From Actinomortierella ambigua (taxonomy: Eukaryota > Mortierellomycota > Mortierellomycetes > Mortierellales > Mortierellaceae), in assembly GCA_016098155.1 (NCBI GenBank), contig JAAAJB010000085.1, positions 1-64,000 of the forward strand: a stretch of DNA of 64,000 nucleotides, written 5' to 3'. The notes under the pieces are model-generated. The model was not told where the DNA came from, searched no databases, and saw only the letters and a program-made list of their open reading frames with translations. Shown one piece after another: positions 44,475 through 56,699 of this stretch. Position numbers and translations under genes: made by a program. Numbering within the stretch: position 1 is the first letter of the stretch; every line of letters starts with the position of its first letter.

Positions 44475-46675
44475 ATGCTTTCATTCGTAGCAGCAACAAG
44501 CACCAACTCTCCCAATGTGCTCCGTGTGGCTCTGCCACAACTTGCGCACAAGGTCGCGTTGGCACCCTTGCGTCTCGCCCATAGATCCCTCTCCACGGTC
44601 ACGACACCCTCTTTGCCTCTCCTCACTACCACCACCAATACCTCTACTGCATCACTGGGTCGGATACCAAGACTGACCTGGGCCGCTCGGACGTTTGCCT
44701 CAAGTACAGCCCCCACTCGTACAGCACCTGCCAAAAGGGCCGCCAGCGCTGCAAAGACAAAGTCTTCGTCACCAAAACCAACAGGCACCGCCAATGCCGA
44801 TGCTGCTCGGATCAGGCCCAGAGCGCGACTTCCCAAGGATCCACACTTGATGTCACAGCGCGTTCTCAAGCTCGCGCGGCAGGGCAAGCTAGAAGAGGCC
44901 ATCTTGCAGGTCAAGGAGGCACCCGTCTCTTTGCAGAATGAAGTTGTCTGGAACCATTTGATTGACGAAGCGGGACGACTTGGCAAGACCAACCTGGCCT
45001 TGAGACTGATGAACGACGTATGTCCTCTCCTTTGGATCGCATCAAGGTGTATCTCTACCACAACAACGAAAACACCAAAGACAAATAGCGACTGAAAAGC
45101 AGCTACTTACATACATTTTTTTGTTCTCTCTCATTCTCTCTCCCTCTCTAGATGAAAAAAAGTAGCATCGAGCCTACAGAACGCACCTACACAATCCTCT
45201 TCAAGGCATTGGCCAGGAACCCGTCCTCGCCTGAGACGGCTGCACGAGCACAGGGAATTTTTGCACAGATGCAGGAACGTGATATTACCCCCAACTTGGT
45301 CCACACAAATGCCCTTCTCAAGGTCCTCGGCCGCACGGGCGACCTCGAGGCCATGCATCGGATCTATGCCAAGATGCCCCGTCAGGGCCCTCAGGCTCCC
45401 GACACCATCACCTTCAACACAGTCCTCGGCGCGTACGGCCAACCCATGGCATCATTGCGGACCAAAGCCGAGGCGCCATCAGCGGACGAAACCTCCACCA
45501 CCACCACTGTTGCAGCTATGACTCCCATGACCGCCAACGCCGCTGCCGATCAAGCGTGGAAAGTATGGGAGGAGTGTCTGACGGCAAAGATCCATCGTCC
45601 AGAGGAGATCCACATTGACGAGCGACTGGTCAACTCACTGATGGTTGCCGTCCGGCAATCGGCGTCGCGTTCCAAGCATGGACTGCAGGTGATCGAGTCG
45701 CTGTACGGGGTTGAGCTGCTGAAGCAGCGCGGCGGCTCACAAACGCGCCAAGCCAAGCTCGAGGCGCTCAAGGAGAACCCCGCTAGCATGCACAGCCATC
45801 GCGCAAAGTTCCCTGGCGAGAGCTTGGGACTCGGGCCATTGCTGGCCACCAAGATGCCGTCGTTCTGGACAGTGGATTTGGTGCTGCAGCTGGCGAACAA
45901 GGCCGACCAACCGCAAGCCGGGCTTGCGTTTGTGTCCTGGGTCGAAAAGACGTTTGCGCAGGAGTTTGTGCCGGATATGAAGTTGTTGACGACCTTGGCC
46001 ACGGCCTTTACCAAAGAGCGCCGGTTTGAAAAGACCCTCGCCTATCTGGATCTGTACCATCAGCACCGTCTTCCAGAACCCTCGGTTGTGTTCTTCCAAC
46101 AGGTGTTGGAGTCCCTGTATGGTCTTCGCGACAAGTCCAGCCGTGCATTTGAGCTGATGAAGGAGCTGGTACAACTGGCCGAAGGAGGTGTGTTGCTGCG
46201 GAAGGATGGTCGACCCGTCCAGGGCATGGATCCCATCGCGCTGTCGATCTATGGGTTGCATTGTAAGCGCCAGGGGCGTTGGCGGGAAGGGCTGGAGGTG
46301 CTGGATTTGAGCCAGTGGCAAAAGGTCATTGCTAAGAGCGACCACAGAAAGTCCAACCATGGCGTGAGCCAATTGGCGATCTATGTACTTCAAGAGACGC
46401 TCAAGAACCTGAAGAAGGAGTTGAGACGAGACGACTTTAATCTGGAGCAGCAACAACAGCATCCCGATGCATCGGGAAGCAGCGCTACGGCACCCCCCAA
46501 ACTGATGACCAAGGCTGAAAAGATGCGCTTGGAAGGTGAGATCTTGCGGCGAGAGCAAGAGTTGAAGCTTGCGCATGAATCCAGTCATCGTTTTGCGCAA
46601 GAGCGCCAGGAGAAAGCCCGAGAGACCCGTGAAAGCTATAGGGAACGGAAGAGACCTACTCGGAGTGTTCAATAA
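44475..46675 (+). CDS. mitochondrial pentatricopeptide repeat (PPR) protein
   Basis: Two exons, 44475-45017 and 45152-46675, encode 688 aa. The N-terminus is rich in Arg, Ser, Thr and Ala with no acidic residues in the first 100 positions, as expected for a mitochondrial presequence. PPR-type helical hairpins are clear at the start of exon 2: PTERTYTILFKALARN, then PNLVHTNALLKVLGRTGDLE, then PDTITFNTVLGAYG. More degenerate repeats continue through the middle (DMKLLTTLATAFTKERRFEK). The C-terminus is a charged coiled coil (about 640-688; EKMRLEGEILRREQELKLAH). PPR proteins bind specific organellar transcripts for stability, splicing or translation. The target here is unknown, and it does not clearly match a named yeast factor. 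Confidence 0.85.
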
Positions 46676-46792
46676 ACGAAAAATTCGGGATGCGGAAGCA
46701 TTTTTTTTTTTTCCCTATTTGTCGGTAGCCAGTCTTTTCCCCCTTCCGGTGTCTCTTTACTCTCCCACCTCACTTCCATCGACACTCAAAAC

Positions 46793-48379
46793 ATGCTCTC
46801 CAGGATCTCATTCGCAGGCCGCGCACATGCTTCACGGTGGCGCATTCTGCCGACTCGGGCTTCACTGCAGGCATCCTCACCGACTTGTCCTCGCCAAGCC
46901 CGCATGTGCCTGAATCAGACACGCGGCATTGCAGGCGGTCATTCCGGCGCATTCAACGCTGGTGCAAGTGGCAGTGGCAGTGGTGGTCGGCGTCGTGTTC
47001 CACTCGTCGCCGTGGCGCTGATCGGAGGTGGTCTGGTGGTGACAGCGATGGGCCTATGGCAGTTCTACACGTCGGGCGTGAACAGGTTCCCCGTCCCGAT
47101 CCGAGACGATCTTCGTAAGGCCCTCTACTACCAAAACTATGGCGACGACCCACACAAGGCCGTCGAGTTTTACCAAAAGGCCCTCGAGGCGGCCATCGTC
47201 CACCCCGATCTAGCCATCGATGGCCCCGAAGTCACAGGCATCATGATCCAGTACGGAACACTCTTGCAGGACATGGGCCGCAACCGTGAGGCGATCGAGG
47301 TGCTGACTGCTTGCTTTGAGACGTTGGTCCATGGTCGGATTTTGGGTCCCAAATATGGCCAGCTCAAGAAAACAAAGATCGAGGAGGCTACGACAGAAGC
47401 GCAGGAGCAACAGCAACAGCAACAGCAACAACAGCAACAACAGCAGGAACAAGTCGACCAGGCACTGTTATGGCATGGTGTGGAGGACATGTCCGCGGTC
47501 GCTGACGACGCCGCGACGGCAATGGAGGAGGTCCCCAAGCATCATCATGCTGGCGTAGCGCACCTGGACGGCCCCACACGGCTCAAGACGATCGGTGTGG
47601 CGCAAAAGCTCGGTGATCTGTACGAGGCACTCAAACAGGACAAGGAAGCCGAGCGGTTCTATGTCTGGTCGGTGGAGCAGCTGTTGCGGGACTATGGTGA
47701 TGACGATCAGGCCAACATGAACAGGAAGAAGCAGGACAAGAGTAACGGCCACAGCAACAAGGACGGATCTCCTTGGGCCGACCCGCTGGCGCAAAACCGC
47801 GAGTTGATGAAGAAACAGTTTGACTTTGACGAGCTGCCTGCATGGATGTCCAAGACCGATCTCGGCGCGAGCATTGAGGCCCTGGCCGGGTTTTACGCCA
47901 AGCGTGGCAAGTACCGCAATGCTGTCGTGCTGTATATGCGCGCTTTGGGGCTGAGCGACTCTGAGACGTCCTGCCATGCGTCCGTCATCATGTGCAATAT
48001 CTCGGACGCCCTCGCGGGACTTGGCAGGATGGATGAGGCTGTCCAGTGGGCCGAACGCGGTCTGAAATCGAGCACGTCGCTGTCTGGCCAGGAGTGCGAC
48101 GAGAGCTGTGGTGTGATTTTGTACAACTTGGGCATGCTCAACGAGGTAAAAAAGACAAACTTGAACATGGACGTCTAATAGGGAACTGGTACCTTGGAGA
48201 GAAGGGCTGACTTTTTTTTTTTACGTTTTCTCAATGAACGACTATAGATGAGGGGTAACATTCTCAAGGCAGAAGAATACTACAAAAAATCACGGTCGCA
48301 TGGTGCCGAGACGGGATTTAAGGATTGCGTTCTTCAGTCCAACAAGGCGCTCAAGCGACTTAAGGAAGGCACGCGATAA
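46793..48379 (+). CDS. Mgr3-like TPR adaptor of the mitochondrial i-AAA protease
   Basis: Two exons, 46793-48145 and 48248-48379, encode 494 aa. The N-terminus is a basic presequence (MLSRISFAGRAHASRWR). A Gly/Ser linker follows, then one membrane segment (residues about 70-91, VPLVAVALIGGGLVVTAMGL). The rest is TPR-like: NYGDDPHKAVEFYQKALEAA, GTLLQDMGRNREAIEVL, KLGDLYEALKQDKEAERFY, AGFYAKRGKYRNAVVLYMRA and NMR-like exon 2 helices (ILKAEEYYKKSRSHG). This layout matches Mgr3/YMR115W, an inner-membrane subunit that helps bring substrates to the Yme1 protease. A pure CAG/CAA polyQ run of about 14 residues (47407-47450) interrupts the TPR region and an Asp/Lys/Asn-rich insert follows. Its 3' end converges with the TMCO4-like gene 112 bp away. 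Confidence 0.8.
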
Positions 48380-48491
48380 CTTTAAATAAAGTAGAGTACA
48401 GTGTTCTTTGTACATTTGGTGTAAAGAGGGTATGACCCTTAGACTGCAACTGCTAAGAAGGGGTATAAGCTACATTGTTTGAAAGATATAT

Positions 48492-51400
48492 CTACAGTGT
48501 GCCCAGCAGTGACACAATGAGGTTTAGATTCTCGCGGTACTCCAAGTGTCCGCCAACAATATCTGTCAGGTCGACATTCTCGATCCTCGGCACGCATTGG
48601 ACTTCCTGAAGGCCTATTGAAGGGAGTCCAACAAAAAACAAGAACAAAAAAAGTCAGAAACTAGTCATATCCATTTAAAAACGACCTCCACCACGAAGAA
48701 ACCCCCCCTCCTACTTGTTTTGCCCACTTACCAGCCACATCAAGTCCCAACGAATGAATGCGATAGATCGAAGCTAGTACAACGTCCTTCTTCGAGAACC
48801 CATTGACGAACCGGTTCGACACCACCGACGACGCCGCCTCCCACCGCTCCACCTCACCAATGTTGATCGGCGCCCCCAGCAGCACGACCGAGTCGACCAG
48901 TCCAAACTCTTGCCGCTGGGCCAGGACCTGCAGGCACTCCCAAATGACTATGGCGCCCGTCGAGTACCCAATCAGCGTTGTCGGGCGTGATCCTTGGACA
49001 CGTTGACACAGGATATCCGCCAGCACATACCCTGCCTTGCGCGCCCGGTCCACGGCCATCGCCCAGGGGTTGTCGATCAAGTCACCGGCGCGCATGAACG
49101 CAAACGGTAGCACGAGGGCGCTTGCTAATGCGGCAAAGACAGTTTGTTGAATCACTTGGGCGGAGACGACCCGGACGGCCTCGGTTGCTACAAACCGTTG
49201 AAAGGCGTTGCCGAGCGCTGTGAGCTCCTTGCGCTCAAAGGTCAAGTGATACACGTCCCGTCCATCGAGTGAGCCCTGGAGGGTCGGCTGCCATGCGTCC
49301 AAAATTTCGTTCTCGTCAAACAGGTAGCCCGAAATGACAATTGTGAGCTATTTTCGTAGAAACACACACGTCCCCCACCACAACACCACCCAGTGGAACA
49401 TAATTAAGGAAAAAAAAGGTTAAAATCAAATTTAGAGTGACGCACGGAGGTCAGCATTTCCATTTTCTGTGTGCGAGTGTGCATATCACCGGCATCGCGA
49501 GAAATAGATCTCAACTACAGGGCTCTGAGAACGTGACAGTTGGATGGGTGGTCAAGTGGTGCAGAACTGACTCTGTAAAAAAGCCCACATGGCTGAGACT
49601 CTACGGTCGTTGTATATCCATCTTGATCCAGTTGTGCACCAATTGACTACATCACCCGAACTGGCCCTCCCAAGATTTTGCAGCCAAAGGTTTTGATCCG
49701 CGTGTATGAATGTGCATATGCGAATTTTGAAGGGCTACTTACATGAAGAGACGGGATCATAGGCAGTGTTGAATCCTTCACCATTGGAGTGAACAAAAGT
49801 TCCTTAAGATCTTGTGGGACATAAAAAAAAATGCACATTCAGAAACAAAGAAGCTCAACTGAAACGTTAGATAATTTTCTGTCTCTCTCTCTCACCTCAT
49901 CCTTCCTACAGAACCTGGGCGTTACGCTCCAACCATCCTCGGCTACCCAGTTTCATCCTTTTTTTTTTTTTTTTTTTTTTTTTTCCTTTATGAAGCCGAT
50001 GCATCTTATAGGCGGCCAAACCGCCTCCCGATATGCCAAACAAGGAAGTCATCACCGCAATGCCAGCCGTCGTGCCCAACAACGCCGCGCCAGATCCGAG
50101 CAACACTCCAGCGCCAGCGGCCACCAGAGGTGCAGCGAGCCCTCCTGTGAGGCCAATGATGGTCGCGCCCGCAGCAAACGAAAGTCCTGTTGCCACGTAT
50201 TTCCAAGTCCGCTTCTTGTTTTCAAGGTCCTGCATCGATTGTTGTGCTTGGTGCCGCATCGCCTCTGCCTGCGCGGCCTTGGCCTCTTGGTGGGGCAGTT
50301 GCCTCGATGGCCTTCGCTGTGGTTGTGAGGGGGATTGGGGTGGGAGTGTGGGGGATTGTGGTTCGGTCAGGGGTGGGAGGTTGTTATTGGAGAAAGAAGA
50401 AGAAGATGATGATGACGAAGAGGGTGATGATGACGACGAGCCAAGGCTAGTGATGGATCGCCAAAACTTTGAATCCCGGAACGACGATCCAGTGGCGGGA
50501 GTCGGGCTGACAGGGCTTGGCGGGGCCACAGCGCCTTCCTCCTCGTACAGAGTCTCCAGTTCCAGTTGGCGGTTCTCTTCCTCGTCCCTTTGCCGTTCCT
50601 CCTCCTCTTTGGCCTTGGCCTCCCTCTCGGCCTCGAGGAGCTCCTGCTGATGGAAATACAGATGTTGGCCAATCTGTTTCTCGAGCGACACAAACGTGTC
50701 GACAGACAACATGAGGTATTGGCACATGTGGAATATTACTGCGCGCGCGCGGGCATCGTACTCGAGCGGTTGCAGTTTCACACTCTTGTGACTCGATGAC
50801 GACGAACTCGTGCTGTTGCTGGACAGGCTGGAAACGCTTGGCGAGCGCTTGGACCGTCCAAAGATGGGACTGTTGGTGTTGTTGTGGCTGCTGGTGCTGT
50901 TCCGAGGAAAGGGAGAAGGGATCGGCGGTGGTGGTGGTGTCGAGGGCGTGCCGTCAAAGTCATGAGCATCCGTCTCGGAGTATACTGGTGGAGTAGACAG
51001 TCGGTGGGACTGTCGCTTGGATTCTCGTGGAGGGACCACGGGCTCAAATCCCAGGCCAAGATAGAGAAGGTCGTTGATGATCTCGAGCCGAATGTCCTTG
51101 CTGGCGGGGGAAAGGGCGGAAGGGGCGATGGAGGGTGTTGGGGTCGACCAAGAGCTTGTGGACGAGGTCTCCTCCGGAGCGTCCATCGGGTCTGGCTGAG
51201 GCAACAAGGGCAGCGCCAGGACATCGGGGTTGCAATCCTGGTAGCTACCCGTCTCTTGTAGGAGGAGCAGCATCTCCTGCTCCTGGCGCGAGGTGATGCC
51301 GAGGTGGCGATAGAGCTTGCGCAGGTAGGTGTGTTTAAAGGGCAGAGTGCCGATGTGCATCGACTCTAGCGACGTGATAGCACAGGCAACCAAGGCAGCA

Positions 51401-51501
51401 ATACTGAACCGCGACTGTTCAGGCCACTTGGAGGCATATGTCTCAATGCCACATGCTGAGGAGGTGGTGGTGGTGGTGGTGGTGGTCGCAGTTGCATCCA
51501 T
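48492..51501 (-). CDS. TMCO4/DUF726 family alpha/beta-hydrolase-like membrane protein
   Basis: Four exons on the minus strand: 51501-49947, 49810-49743, 49347-48732 and 48613-48492, giving 786 aa. The N-terminal 400 residues are largely disordered with Ser/Pro tracts and an E/R-rich coiled coil. Then come the DUF726 hallmarks: hydrophobic glycine-rich hairpins (GLSFAAGATIIGLTGGLAAP, GTTAGIAVMTSLFGISGGGL), LLFTPMVKDSTLPMIPSLHL, TIVISGYLFDENEILDAWQP and the nucleophile elbow LIGYSTGAIVIWE. The ending, GLQEVQCVPRIENVDLTDIV, matches human TMCO4. Yeast relatives (Mil1/Yfd4) are linked to Golgi/endosome lipid or adaptor function. Directly before the first intron the coding strand has 26 consecutive A (49984-49959), encoding about eight Lys. 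Confidence 0.87.
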
Positions 51502-51946
51502 GTCAATGGCAGCACACTGTTAGTTGGAATGAAGAGGGTATGGATAGTGTGGTGGGAGAGGAAGAGAGAAAGGTGAGAGAGAGAGAGGTGAGAAAGAGTG
51601 AGAGAGAAAGAGTGAGAGAGAAAGGAGTGGAGATAGTAGTGACATGCAAAAAAAAAAAAAAAAAAAAAAAGGTCACGTGCCATAGACCTGAGCGTGAGTG
51701 CAAGACTTCGCGTTCTCCCAAACTCTTTTTTTTTTGTGCAGAGAGTGTGTGTGTCTCTCTCTCTCTCTTTCCCCTTTTCTCCTCTTTCTTCTTCATTGCT
51801 TTCCATCACTTCAGCATTCTCCTTCCCTCTCTTTCTCTTCCTTCCCTTCCCTTGTTTCTCCCTGCTACCTCTTGTGCCCCCACCTCTCCCTCCCTCCACT
51901 GTACATCATCTCTCCTACCTCATTCCCCGCGTAACCCACATCAGTC
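51502..51946. promoter_or_regulatory. divergent promoter between TMCO4-like gene and septin gene
   Basis: 445 bp between divergent starts, containing GA-rich DNA at about 51570-51640, an A tract of about 22 at 51649-51670 (a likely nucleosome-excluding element), GTCACGTGCC (CACGTG E-box) right after it, and CT-rich DNA up to the septin ATG. Confidence 0.45.
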
Positions 51947-54526
51947 ATGAGCGTTGAAGTCCCCGCCCAGGTGAGACTCCCCACGTTTCTCCATCATCAA
52001 CCCACCACCACCACCACCACCGCCTCCAACCACACCAACCACACCATCTTGCCATGCTTCACTATTTTCTAATGCATTTCCTCTCTACTGTTACCCTTGC
52101 CTTTATTGCACTCTATAGCCTTTCCTTCAGAGCTATGTCGGCTTTGACTCCATCACCTCGCAGATTGAGAAGAAGCTTCTCAAGCGCGGTTTCCAGTTCA
52201 ATGTCATGGTGGTTGGTAAGTCTCTTGTTTCCTTTCTCCCCCAGCAAGCGTGCCTAATTATAATTTATTTCCGACATACAGTTTGAATTATGAACGCGCG
52301 GACACACAGACACAAAGTGATAATTGGAATGATGGGGGGAAAAGAGAGGGGAGTGATCCAACGGGTGATGCCCGCAGACTAACCGTTGTCGTAACCGTTG
52401 CTTCCCCCCTCCCACTATCAAAAAGGTCAATCCGGTCTGGGCAAGTCGACCTTGATCAACACCATCTTTGCCTCCCACCTCATTGACTCCAAGGGCCGTA
52501 CCCAGCCTGATGAGCCTACACGCCAGACAGTGGAGATCCACTCCTTCACCGAGAGTAAGTGTCGTCCCAATCCTTTTTTTCTCTCACTTTCTCTCTCCTC
52601 CCCTCCCTTCGCCCACACCTTTTTTTTTTTTTACCCAGACTCTTGCATACTTTTAAATGGAGAATCAGCACCACCGATGGAGAATCAGGAAACAAAAGAA
52701 AAGGGAGGGAGACGAGGATAGCATTGTTTGCTTCCCGCTTTTTTGGGCGAGGAGCTGCTCCCCTTTTGGTGCATTTTTTCTTTCACCAGCCAGAGAAAGA
52801 GAGCATCAAATAAGAAAGAGAGTCGTTTGGTTCGCGGATGCATCAACATTTTTTATAGATTGACTGGGCTCAAGCTCTGGGATGTTTAATGTGCTCAACT
52901 TTGCTTGTTGATGTTTCTTCTTTGTTATGGTGTTGATGTGCATGTATCCGGATACAGACACCTGTATGGACCTTCCATTACAACTACCACCTTTTATTGT
53001 TCATGTGTTGGCCCTCTCGCAAGCGCTCCATTTTTCATATTTTTGCATCGTTCCCCAGAGAGAAAAAAAAAGGCACAAAGGAACGGGAAAGGGACTACCG
53101 CCAAACCCCAGCAAGGGCGCGCACAAACAACGCTGCCCTCTATCGAGGATGCACGACAAGGAAAAAAAGAGGACCAACAATAACAAATGGAAGCCCCGCT
53201 AACTCACAAAGACCCAAGCTCCACCAGTCAGAGAGTGTATGTGTGCGAGAGCCAGGAGGTCCCAGCAAAAGGAGGCTTTCTCTCTTTTACTCTCTCTCTC
53301 TGTCTTTCTCTTGCCCGTTCTTTGCCCTTGGAGCAAGGGAGGACANNNNNNNNNAAAAAAAAAAAAAAAAAAGAAAGGGACAAAAGAAAATAAGGATCAA
53401 ACAGTGTCGTCCATCGACACACAACATTCGACCAATTGCAGGGACACACAGGAGTCGGTTCCTCTATGCCCCCGTACCCCCTCTCCAACAACCTGCGTCC
53501 ATCGTCTCCATCCTTGTCCTTTTTGCCCACATTTATCATTATATTAGTGACTAATTTATCTGACCTTCGGCGTGGCTTTTGCTCCTTCTTTCCCCTTCTC
53601 TAGCCATCATCGAGAATGGTGTCAAGCTCAGACTCAACATTGTTGACACCCCCGGATATGGCGACCAGGTCAACAACGAGAACTGGTAAGGGACAACTCA
53701 TTTCTACATAAATATAGTTAGGAGGTGACAAAAAAAATGTTGGAGTGAGAGCGAATAGAGAGATGAGAGACAGAGAGCCTTTTGTCGACGACAACCAAGT
53801 GAGGGATCGACAGGTTCATGATTGTACTAACACCCTTTTTTTACCACCATCTCCACCAATCCTCACCTGGTACTATGCATGCACATTGTGGTGCTCTTGA
53901 TACCAATTAGCTGGGAGCCCATCATCAAGTACATCAAGGATCAGCACTCGTCCTACTTGCGCAAGGAGCTGACGGCAGTGCGCGACCGCTTCATCCAGGA
54001 CACGCGCATCCACTGCTGCCTGTTCTTCATCTCGCCCACGGGTCACTCGCTCAAGCCCATTGACATTGTTGTGCTGAAGAAGCTGACGGAGGTGGTCAAC
54101 GTTGTGCCCGTGATTGCCAAGTCGGACTCGCTGACGATTGAGGAGCGTCTGGCCTTTAAGAACCGGATCAAGGAGGAGCTTGGCTTCCACAACATCAAAC
54201 TATACCCCTATGCCTCGGACGAGGATGATGAGCACGACGCTTCCCTGAACGAGTCGATCCAGGACTTGATCCCCTTCGCCGTTATCGGTTCCGAACAGAC
54301 CATTGTCGTCGATGGCAAGGCTGTCCGTGGTCGCCAGAACCGCTGGGGCGTCGTCAACGTCGAGAACGAGGAGCACTGCGAGTTTATCCACCTGCGCAAC
54401 TTTTTGACACGGACTCACCTCCAGGACCTCATCGAGACGACCTCCTTGATCCACTACGAGTCGTTCCGCGCCAAGCAGCTGCTCGCCCTGAAGGAGGGTG
54501 GCTCGCAGCAGCAGCACCACCACTAA
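51947..54526 (+). CDS. CDC10: septin, Cdc10 type
   Basis: Five exons: 51947-51970, 52131-52215, 52426-52554, 53604-53685 and 53911-54526, giving 311 aa. The first exon encodes only eight residues (MSVEVPAQ). It has SYVGFDSITSQIEKKLLKRG, G1 P-loop GQSGLGKST, G3 DTPG, G4 AKSD and the septin unique element before the end. There is no C-terminal coiled coil; the protein stops with a QQQHHH tail, as expected for the Cdc10 class. Septins assemble into GTP-binding filaments at the cell cortex and septa. Intron 3 is long (1049 nt) and contains nine undetermined bases at 53346-53354 next to an A run, so its length is uncertain but the coding sequence is not affected. Confidence 0.95.
53346..53354. other. 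assembly gap (nine N)
   Basis: Nine undetermined bases directly followed by a run of about 18 A, inside intron 3 of the septin gene. Probably an unresolved homopolymer or a small scaffold join. Confidence 0.95.
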
Positions 54527-54833
54527 ACCCCCCCCCGCCTTTATTCCCCCCCCACACACACACTTCCTCCTCGTCCCACCTTTTGCTTTTTTTCTTATGT
54601 TGTTTTCCACCAACCTCAAATACCACTTGGACCCGTCCTCTGAAACTCCTTTTCTTTTTTGTTACCATGCTCTTTTCTTTTCTCTCCAGCAGCACAATAC
54701 ACGCAACACCTAACCAACACATCAACAAAATAGTGAGGATGAGGCCCTTGGCATGATCTTACGAGGAGGGTCATGAGCTCATGGACTTGACTCTGTCGTG
54801 AGAGGTCGACAACTTGCTCAGGCCAAGTTTTTG

Positions 54834-54864
<31 letters not shown>

Positions 54865-55338
54865 GTCGTACACTCCTGTTCTTGGGGATCGTTGACAACC
54901 TTTTTTTTTATTTTTTTTTCTCCTTCTCTTTTCCTAATACCTCTATACATCAATTATATAAAGAAACCCCCGCTCTCCTCCCAGTTTCTTTCGTGTTCGA
55001 TGGTCTTGAGCCCTTCTTAGTAGCGACCGTCGCTGGCAAAGCGAAAGAAATAAGAAGGATAGCCTTTCTCTCAAAATTTTGCCCTCTAAATCTGTTTTGT
55101 TTTCCATGTGGGGCAAAATATTATGGGACGTCTGTGCGAGGGAAGCGGTATGTTGCTTTGGTGGCAACATTGGCATTCGTTTTGTTATTGTGATTGCGCC
55201 ATCGTGGTACAGAACGTGGTGTTGGTTCACACACCAAGTGATGCGGGAGAAATCGGTCGAACTCCCACATCTCGTAGCTTTGATACCTTTGAGAGAAAAC
55301 GTCAGGCCTTTTATTTGTAATTGTGTCTTATTTTTTTT
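54527..55338. other. convergent intergenic region, no gene recognised
   Basis: About 810 bp holding the 3'UTRs of the septin gene (plus) and the MTA phosphorylase gene (minus). It includes a C-run with CA repeats at 54527-54561 and CT repeats at 54833-54865. No ORF or RNA gene is supported. Confidence 0.45.
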
Positions 55339-56599
55339 TTAGATGGTATAGTAGCCAGGGAGGAGGTACTCCAGCTTCTGGACAAGCTCAGGGTTGCGCT
55401 TCTCGGGGGCGGTCATGCAAGCATAGCGCATGGAGCCCTTGAGGCCCTCGACAGCCGATCCATCCTCAATGATCTTTTGCAGACCAGGCAAGATGGCGGC
55501 CAACAACCGCTGGGCATTGTTCGAGTTGGCCTTCAAGTTGGCAACGACGGCCTCGACCGTCACGGCCTCCTCGTGCTCCTTCCAGCAATCATAGTCGGTC
55601 GACATGCAAATCATCTGGTAGGCCATCTCGGCCTCACGGGCTAACTTGGCCTCGGGCAAGGCCGACATGTTGATCACATCGCCTCCCCAAGACCGGTACA
55701 TGTGCGACTCGGCCCGGGTCGAGAACTGGGGGCCCTCCATACAGACCAAGGTGCGGCCACGATGGAAATCGCCCTCGACAATCACATCACGCTGCGCCCA
55801 GATCGTCTCCTCCACCACCTTGGAGAACGGGTCCCCAAACATGGCATGGGCCACCAAACCGTGCTCGAAGAACGACGAAGGACGGATCCCTTTGGTCCGG
55901 TCAATGATCTGCGAAGGCAACACAAAGTCCCGAGGCTTCAACTCCTCCCGCAGCGATCCCACCGCAGAGAACGCAATGATCACCTGCACACCCAAAGACT
56001 TGAGCGCAGCAATGTTGGCGCGCGAGGGCACCTCCGTCGGCGTCAGATAGTGGCCACGGCCGTGGCGGGCCAGGAAGGCAATGTGCATGCCAGACTCTGT
56101 GCGCGCCACCGTGATGGCATCCGAAGGCTTGCCCCAAGGCTAGTAGCGAAAACATAAGAAAGAAGGAAAGAGTGTGTTGAATCAGTGGTCAATACATTGG
56201 TGTCACCATTCCAAGTCCCAAAGGTGGATATAGCGCAATCTTGTGCTAAAACTCAGGCACCAGGCAGGTATGCCCCCCCCCCTTTTCCTTTCTCCTCACT
56301 TTCGAGAGATCAAAAGCACATAACAACCAACTGCTACTTACAGTCTCAGGGTTGACCTCAGTGACAAATTCGAGACCCTCGAGGTTGTAAAGACCACTAC
56401 CGCCAATAACGGCAATCTGAACGGGCTGTTGTTGGCGGAAGAAAGAGAGAGAAGGGTGTGCAAAAAGTAGTGTGGGATGAAATGGGTTAGCAGCAACATA
56501 AACAAAAGAGCAGACAGCTTGGTAGTTCGTTGGTCAAAACACAAAGGTGAGATGTTGTCAGACATTGCAGGTAGGAATGCATCTTACAGGAAGAGACAT
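55339..56599 (-). CDS. MEU1: S-methyl-5'-thioadenosine phosphorylase (MTAP)
   Basis: Three exons: 56599-56588, 56425-56342 and 56139-55339, encoding 298 aa. The first coding exon has only 12 nt (MSLP). Landmarks are PVQIAVIGGSGLYNLEGL, PWGKPSDAITVAR, FLARHGRGHYLTP, VPSRANIAALKSLGV, AVGSLREELKPRDFV, CMEGPQFSTRAESHMYRSWG, DVINMSALPEAKLAREAEM and STDYDCWKEHEEAV. The substrate-binding residues of trimeric MTA phosphorylases are present. The enzyme cleaves methylthioadenosine from polyamine synthesis to adenine and methylthioribose-1-phosphate in the methionine salvage pathway. Its ATG lies only about 100 bp beyond the stop of the HemW gene on the same strand, so its promoter must be very short or overlap that gene. 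Confidence 0.95.
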
Positions 56600-56699
56600 G
56601 GTTACTTGCTCAATGAATGACGGAGAGGAAGAGTGAGGAACCAAAGTCCAGTCGTTGTGCGGGTCAAGAAAAGACAACAAAATCGCCGTCACGGCGCCC

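Noticed and set aside
45737..46672. 311-codon minus-strand ORF
   Set aside because: Antisense shadow of the PPR protein exon.
49530..49660. GGTGGTCAAGTGGT motif inside an intron of the TMCO4-like gene
   Set aside because: Only an A-box-like match, with no T-loop or stems; not a tRNA gene.
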